Below are positions 61,401-64,000 of a stretch of 64,000 nt of DNA, piece by piece. The translations under genes were made by a program, and so were the position numbers. The DNA comes from Liolophura sinensis (lineage: Eukaryota; Mollusca; Polyplacophora; Chitonida; Chitonidae). Each line of letters begins with the position of its first letter. Position 1 is the stretch's first letter. The DNA lies in assembly GCF_032854445.1 (NCBI RefSeq), contig NC_088307.1:5654017-5718016 (forward strand), given 5' to 3'. The notes below the pieces were generated by a model. It saw only the letters and a list, made by a program, of their open reading frames with translations. It made no database searches and was not told the origin of the DNA.

Positions 61401-62895
61401 GAATGTTTTCTGTGTTTAATGGGAGGTCCCTGATTTCAAAACGCGGGAAATGTAACTTGTCTGCTATAGGAGGACAGTTGCGATTGTAACAAAACAAAAT
61501 GTTCTCTTCGTTCAAATTATACGGGACATTGGTGACAGACTCCGTGAAATCCATTTGTAGCTGACATACACGTGTAGGCCTAATCATATCTGCTGCTTAA
61601 TGAGGGCTCTGAACAGGCAACCGTTCACAGATAGTACCATGAGGTGCCTTCAAGATTCTCAAACAATGGCTTGCCGTTTTGAGGTCTTAAGACTACACTG
61701 TACATAGTTTGTTTGGCATGGATCAAGGCAGTTTTTGAAATTTACAGGGTTGTAACAGACATCACCTGACCTGATACTTTCTTGATAATTCCTGGGTATA
61801 ATTGAGATGGTTTAGTCTGGAGATCTGCACACCTTGCGGTCAGTTACTTTTGACCCCAAGTGGTGATTATTAACAAGGATAGCTGCAATGCAGGGTAATG
61901 AAATGTGTGGGGGGTGGGGGGTGGGGCTTATCACCCTCTTCTGTCATCTTGCCACCATCTCAGGACGTGTGAAAATAAACGACAGTTACCGATGAGAGAA
62001 ACTTGACCTCATTTTACCGTTGTATTCAATAAAATTACTTTATGCACAGTCACAATTTGACCTTTAAACTTGGGATCTGAACCTTCACAGTTTTTCTAGA
62101 TGTGGGGCCTGACAGGTAAACGCAGATGTCAATGTACAACCATGGAAACGCTGTAATGAAAGCATTTATTGCACGAACAAAGCTTTTTACAGTGGTTATA
62201 TATATCAATGATTTCGTGACTGGATATTTACAAGTGGAGTTACAAAACAATGGACCTGGGATCAACCCTGGATCGGGTTTAAAAATGGTACTTGTTGCTG
62301 CTTCACTGGGTGCTCAGCACTGAGAAGTTAGAGCAAGGAAACTGGACTGGTTGGCCTGATATCAGTATAATACAACACGGTAGGGTGTCATATCTGGTCT
62401 CTGCATGATACTTCGAAGGCAGCAACACACTGGTAGCACGGATTCCCCGCCCCGCCAAGAAGACACAGTACATCATCATCATGTGACTGAAAAAATTTGT
62501 AAGTACAACACACATCCACATAAAACACTGATTGGGTTCCAAGTTGGACTTTAATTGGAAATAACACTTGTGAAATTTTACCATGGTTAAAATCCAGTCC
62601 ATATACATGTACTTACAGTGGAGAGACAAGTCTGAAGCAGGCTCTGACTTTGTTGGCGTAACTACAAGTTGGGTTTGAGGACTTGGCACTATAATCACAG
62701 AATGGGTCCATTTGAAAATGGGCAATGTCATTTTTGGCTAGGTTGTAAATGGTTGGGCAGGGTTGAGAAGGAGGGAGTTTCTTCAAACTCTGTTCTCGTT
62801 CTATCCACCGATCACACCACTGTCTTGAGAAATCAGGGTCATGCGACACGGGAAAAATATCAGACCAGATAGCCTTTGCAGCATAGTCTTGTAAT
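40338..62895 (-). CDS. SUSD2-like: SUSD2/mucin-4-like membrane protein (AMOP, VWD, sushi, TM), 5' end outside the window
   Basis: Eleven exons join in phase (62895-62617, 60674-60418, 59763-59620, 57119-56958, 55638-55498, 54144-54019, 50083-49829, 44143-43970, 43264-43120, 40984-40925, 40422-40338), giving the last 608 residues. Order: AMOP domain (RQWCDRWIERE, PCPTIYNLAKND, CSYANKVRACFR, DQVCCYGNNGDLM); von Willebrand D domain from CAGDPHLVTLDGKKYTFNG to GLLGNFNGKADDDF; FGPSW linker; one sushi/CCP domain (four Cys, YTCLNDTGE, NGSWSSDEVVC); one TM helix (MIIAVVSAAGAVVLISIITV) followed by CRRKPKRRR; a 60-residue cytoplasmic tail. This order is that of SUSD2; mucin-4 shares AMOP-VWD but has EGF domains. 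Single-pass surface glycoprotein by inference, with a role in adhesion or mucus likely. Missing here: signal peptide and N-terminal domains. Confidence 0.9.
40535..40622 (-). repeat. Dispersed repeat, copy A
   Basis: In the minus sense: gaggtaaattgacaaaaggc cgcatttcaccggttacatg ... catatgccatctattacact gtcgt. It aligns over about 80 bp with 44440-44527. Copies in two introns of the same gene suggest an undescribed mobile or duplicated element. Confidence 0.6.
40925..40984 (-). CDS. SUSD2-like: SUSD2-like exon, cytoplasmic tail part 1
   Basis: Acceptor cttattttag|GCCAAT, donor CAACA|gtgagt. A 60-nt exon encoding PMDLTEIPPFNMFNKAFLQ; phases join both neighbours exactly. Confidence 0.88.
41160..42436. 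repeat. Minisatellite of 18-20 bp units (ccataccactcctgatacta)
   Basis: A homogeneous core at 41650-42420 consists of ataccactcctgatactacc with variants (actgccat, actgcaat). It grades on both sides into an older (t)ccacttctgacacc(t) repeat that continues after the SINE to about 42930. It fills the intron between 40984 and 43120. Confidence 0.9.
42448..42717 (+). mobile_element. tRNA-derived SINE with 11-bp target-site duplication
   Basis: Head ggggactctgtggctcagtt, tail caccaatgaaataaataaat. Flanked by TATTTCTGCCA at 42437-42447 and 42718-42728, identical on both sides. It interrupts the degenerate minisatellite. Confidence 0.93.
43120..43264 (-). CDS. SUSD2-like: SUSD2-like exon, transmembrane helix
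   Basis: Acceptor acttttcag|TCCAAG, donor CCAGA|gtaagt. A hydrophobic run of about 25 residues from MIIAVVSAAGAVV is followed by the basic stop-transfer CRRKPKRRR. Confidence 0.93.
43265..43969. other. SUSD2-like intron, nothing seen
   Basis: AT-rich unique sequence with a short (ATT)n run near 43840. No repeat family recognised. Confidence 0.6.
43970..44143 (-). CDS. SUSD2-like: SUSD2-like exon, sushi/CCP domain
   Basis: Acceptor tttgctactag|TGACAC, donor AAAAG|gtcagt. Encodes one compact CCP module: CDFPPDMEN, GLKENDVVEYTCLND, LTCLANGSWSSDEVVC. Four cysteines and the conserved W are present. Confidence 0.93.
44440..44527 (-). repeat. Dispersed repeat, copy B
   Basis: In the minus sense: gaggtaaattgacaggagga ctctatttcaccagttgtgt gcg ... 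ccaactaccactgccgt. Homologous to 40535-40622 with about one difference in five bases. Confidence 0.6.
44590..49520. repeat. About 5-kb minisatellite, 66-bp unit, about 74 copies
   Basis: The unit is ggaacaaaaacatttagtga tgtttagttgtaattttccc ctagcaccatggtttgagga gaacta. Copies are very similar, differing mainly at g(c/t)gccatgg/caccatgg, gaggag/ggggag and gaac/gaat. A few are truncated (gtttgagtgtaattttcccc). It fills most of the intron between the sushi exon and the preceding exon. In the gene's sense each unit holds an acceptor-like tgtttttgttcctag. Confidence 0.97.
49829..50083 (-). CDS. SUSD2-like: SUSD2-like exon between VWD and sushi
   Basis: Acceptor tttgttttcag|GGGCAA, donor CCAG|gtatga. 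Encodes AITQEESLFTYPEGMGTANF, KFCGLESPECLFDYQTT and NETQP. The SLFTY and C-x-x-x-x-x-C-x-F-D-x-x-x-T pattern follows VWD in SUSD2 and mucin-4 relatives. Confidence 0.93.
50325..52540. repeat. 2.2-kb minisatellite, 67-bp unit, about 33 copies
   Basis: The unit is gatggacagacagacatcct atatttccccatatctatat atcccacggggatacaaatt ctcgagt. Variants form higher-order runs (ctcgag versus cttgag; cacggg versus cacagg). Lies in the intron between 50083 and 54019. Plus-strand frames of 60-80 codons here are artefacts. Confidence 0.97.
52708..52985 (+). mobile_element. tRNA-derived SINE
   Basis: Full-length: gggggcctccgtggctcaat tggttagcgc head, caccataatgctggctggca body, tail gtaaaacacaaatcaaataa. No clear flanking duplication found. 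Confidence 0.9.
53095..53310. repeat. 20-bp minisatellite
   Basis: About eleven copies of ttgcacctaaccattgaggt with small changes (gacgtt, gatgtt). Confidence 0.92.
53825..53897. repeat. Short tandem repeat (gagccaaaa(t/c)tgaaccaaaact)
   Basis: Three to four copies of a 22-bp word, in the intron 3' of the VWD-end exon. Confidence 0.8.
54019..54144 (-). CDS. SUSD2-like: SUSD2-like exon, VWD end
   Basis: Acceptor gtgtttcag|GGAAAT, donor TCTT|gtaagt. Encodes KLEGLLGNFNGKADDDFKTS NGT, the G-L-x-G-x-F/N-x-N-G signature near the VWD end, then HEKFGPS (W is completed across the intron). Confidence 0.93.
54167..54335 (-). mobile_element. Truncated tRNA-derived SINE
   Basis: cttgatttagttttatgccc tactcaagaatatttcacta ... 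ggcagaccttcccatgtatg atcggagagga: the reverse of the SINE tail and body, lacking the head. Confidence 0.8.
54336..55497. other. SUSD2-like intron, old diffuse repeat
   Basis: 54350-54780 contains loosely repeated words (cacaaaattttatcaaaat, tttgcatatcaaattttatc) suggesting an old tandem duplication. The rest is AT-rich without recognised features. Confidence 0.45.
55498..55638 (-). CDS. SUSD2-like: SUSD2-like exon, VWD
   Basis: Acceptor atattgtag|GCCTTA, donor AAAG|gtaatg. Encodes LSLSVRRQGTEVSSVLVVF and PYLLNVLLIVGSKLKG, the beta-rich VWD core. Confidence 0.9.
55712..55905. repeat. 31-bp minisatellite
   Basis: Six copies of taaatcatttaactcaatac ctatataatat, alternating caatacc...aatat and cattacc...aacat, which suggests a 62-bp higher-order unit. 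Confidence 0.92.
56060..56270. repeat. About 110-bp tandem duplication
   Basis: attggccagcgactgaagac ... gacagaaagaatacattgtt gcacagctg (56069-56160) recurs as attggccaagtactgaagac ... aatacactgttgcagagctg (56170-56270), moderately diverged. Confidence 0.8.
56958..57119 (-). CDS. SUSD2-like: SUSD2-like exon, VWD
   Basis: Acceptor gtttttgcag|ATAATA, donor AGTG|gtaaat. Encodes NKQNASIIDAVVMGGEGKK and KLDLGSAQDLHISG. Phases 1 in and 1 out agree with the neighbours. Confidence 0.9.
57370..59645 (-). repeat. Minisatellite built on the VWD-start exon donor, composite 38-110 bp units
   Basis: In the gene's sense the array begins within the exon: AAGCCAAAGACATAGACA|gtaagt, followed by agccaaagacattgacagta a and dozens of units of the type ggtgtaagccaaagacatag acagtaagtgtcaccaatag, some with catgtagacagtaagtgtc. 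Many copies keep ACA|GTAAGT. A SINE (59147-59402) is inserted in it. The long plus-strand frames (up to about 230 codons of L/V/Y-rich repeats) are by-products. Confidence 0.93.
59147..59402 (+). mobile_element. tRNA-derived SINE inside the donor-based array
   Basis: Full-length: ggggcctccgtggctcagtt head with a shortened stem region, caataatgctggc body, tail gtaaaacagaaatcaaataa. It interrupts the minisatellite, so the array is older than the insertion. Confidence 0.9.
59620..59763 (-). CDS. SUSD2-like: SUSD2-like exon, VWD start
   Basis: Acceptor ctccattacag|CGCAGT. Encodes QCAGDPHLVTLDGKKYTFNG VGEFIFIQDREKKC, the classic GDPH-x-x-T-x-DG-x-x-Y-x-F-x-G VWD opening. Donor ATAGACA|gtaagt; the exon end and the donor together form the unit of the following array. 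Confidence 0.95.
59764..60417. other. SUSD2-like intron, nothing seen
   Basis: AT-rich unique sequence with a T-tract near 60150. Confidence 0.55.
60418..60674 (-). CDS. SUSD2-like: SUSD2-like exon, AMOP second half
   Basis: Acceptor ttttatccag|GGAAGG, donor CCAG|gttagt. Encodes EGGDQVCCYGNNGDLMSADD, then a linker with RQSYDSFRPKSTTKGYLPPK. The CCY-x-x-x-G-x-L motif is typical of the AMOP end. Confidence 0.92.
60810..60885 (-). mobile_element. Old SINE fragment
   Basis: ttactgttttactcaagaaa attttacttatatgacagca ccctggattgtgatgggggg aaatc resembles the SINE tail and body in reverse, strongly diverged. Confidence 0.45.
61391..61587 (-). CDS. Orphan exon-like frame in the AMOP intron
   Basis: From ATG at 61587 the frame reads MIRPTRVCQLQMDFTESVTN, then VPYNLNEENILFCYNRNCPP and EIRDLPLNTENILRV, and ends at a strong donor AAA|gtgagt. 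It also has a weak acceptor (tatgtcag) before CTACAA at 61560. It cannot sit between the two AMOP exons: its entry phase does not match. Its exit phase does match the downstream AMOP exon, so an alternative first exon is possible. I recognise no family. It could be a fragment of another gene. Confidence 0.3.
61588..62246. other. SUSD2-like intron, nothing seen
   Basis: Unique sequence with a G-rich run near 61910 (gtgggggggtggggggtgggg-like). No other feature recognised. Confidence 0.5.
62247..62512 (+). mobile_element. Dispersed SINE-like repeat, copy 2
   Basis: gggatcaaccctggatcggg, gactggttggcctgatatca gtataat, gggtgtcatatctggtc and caagaagacacagtac match 32268-32565 in order and orientation. 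Lies in the SUSD2-like intron. Confidence 0.7.
62617..62895 (-). CDS. SUSD2-like: SUSD2-like exon, AMOP first half
   Basis: Acceptor ctgttgtag|ATTACA, donor CCACT|gtaagt. Encodes LQDYAAKAIWSDIFP, QWCDRWIERE, CPTIYNLAKNDIAHFQMDPF and CSYANKVRACFRLVSP. The first base completes a codon from an exon beyond the window. Confidence 0.9.
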
Positions 62896-63129
62896 CTACA
62901 ACAGAATAAGGAAACAGGGATGACCAAGAAGTTTCAAGGGCGTTTCAAGGTCAATGTGACTTGCAATGGATGTAATGAATGAGGCTGAAGTCATGTAAAA
63001 ACTCAAGACATGGTAGTTGACTCACTCAACTGATCAGTACAGTTCTACCTTTCTGGAATGGCAAACATATGGCCTCACGCTGTACTCTTGGGATACTCAT
63101 CTGTCCTGCGAAATTAAATCATTCCTTCA
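62896..63129. other. SUSD2-like intron, proximal part
   Basis: Sequence just 5' of the AMOP exon in the gene's sense. No exon recognised; the missing N-terminal exons must lie beyond 64000. Confidence 0.5.
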
Positions 63130-64000
63130 ATCCACAAGATGTCCTTAATAGGTGGGTCATCTGACCACTGGGCCTCCCCAATGATCGCCTTCATGTCACT
63201 CAGTGAACCTTCTAACCACTAGGCATTCCTAGAGGTTGGCTTCATTTTACTTAGTTGCCCACACATAAAGTGGACAGTCTAACCACTAGGCAAGCCTGTG
63301 GTTGCCTTCACATTACCTGGACAACAATACATGAAGTCGACCATCTAACCACTAGGCCAACCCAGTGGCTGCCTTCACATTACCTGGACAACCATACATG
63401 AAGTCGACCATCTAACTACTAGGCCACACTAATGGTTGCCTTCACATTACTTGGGTGACCACACATGAAGTCAACTATCCAACTACTAGGCCACCCTAAT
63501 GGTTGCCTTCACATTACTTGGGTGACCACATATGAAGTCGACCATCTAACTACTATGCCAACCTAGTGGTTGCCTTCACATTACTTGGGTGACCACAAAT
63601 GAAGTCGACCATCTTACTACTAGGGCACCCTAGTGGTTGCCTTCACATTACTTGGGTGACCACACATGAAGTCGACCATCTAACTACTATGCCAACCTAG
63701 TGGTTGCCTTCACATTACTTGGGTGACCACACATGAAGTCAACTATCCAACTACTAGGCCACCCTAATGGTTGCCTTCACATTACTTGGGTGACCACACA
63801 TGAAGTCGACCATCTAACTACTATGCCAACCCAGTGGTTGCCTTCACATTACTTGGGTGACCACACATGAAGTCGACCATCTAACTACTAGGCCACACTA
63901 ACGGCTGCCTTCACATTACTTGGGTGACCACAAATGAAGTCGACCATCTAACTACTATGCCAACGTAGTAGTTGATTTCACATTACTTGGGTGACCACAC
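63130..64000. repeat. 67-bp minisatellite running off the window
   Basis: About 13 copies of ggttgccttcacattacttg ggtgaccacacatgaagtcg accatctaactactaggcca ccctaat. The leftmost copies are more diverged (63130-63300); the array continues past 64000, so its full size is unknown. Confidence 0.95.

Overview
The window is eukaryotic nuclear DNA, very probably from a mollusc or another lophotrochozoan. All genes have introns. They are embedded in AT-rich DNA full of minisatellites, tRNA-derived SINEs of a kind common in molluscs (head 'cctccgtggctcagt', tail 'cggcgtaaaacaccaatcaaat'), MITEs and DNA transposons. No prokaryotic feature is present.

Layout. (1) 1733-7940, minus strand: SSNA1, a small coiled-coil centriole/cilium protein, complete in three coding exons. 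Its first intron holds a decayed element with long inverted repeats (about 4.70-7.45 kb) that looks Mutator-like. (2) 7941-10856: the gap between two divergent genes, carrying a Tc1-type transposon (9052-10709) with an intact DD34E transposase frame. (3) 10857-32826, plus strand: DHX16 (PRP2), the DEAH-box spliceosomal helicase, with 22 coding exons (21 introns) that join in phase into 1036 codons. (4) 32827-40337: intergenic or 3'-UTR sequence with SINE, MITE and degenerate repeats. (5) 40338 to beyond 62895, minus strand: the 3' eleven exons (608 residues) of an AMOP-VWD-sushi-transmembrane protein of the SUSD2/mucin-4-like type. Its 5' end lies outside the window. Its introns carry arrays of about 5 kb (66-bp unit), 2.2 kb (67-bp unit) and 2.2 kb. 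A 67-bp array runs off the right edge.

The most unusual signal is a recurring architecture. In three DHX16 introns (2, 11, 17) and one intron of the SUSD2-like gene, the intron starts inside a minisatellite whose unit contains the last bases of the preceding exon plus the 5' splice site. The true donor is thus followed by many decoy donors. In intron 2 the first decoy would add 12 codons in frame. A related event duplicated the acceptor and the first 55 nt of the DEAH-box exon, changing DEAH to DEAQ in the upstream copy. The DHX16 terminal exon also carries an apparent one-base deletion: the conserved C-terminal tail continues in another frame. Exon coordinates were derived by hand from splice consensus, phase and recalled family similarity. 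No alignment or transcript evidence was available.
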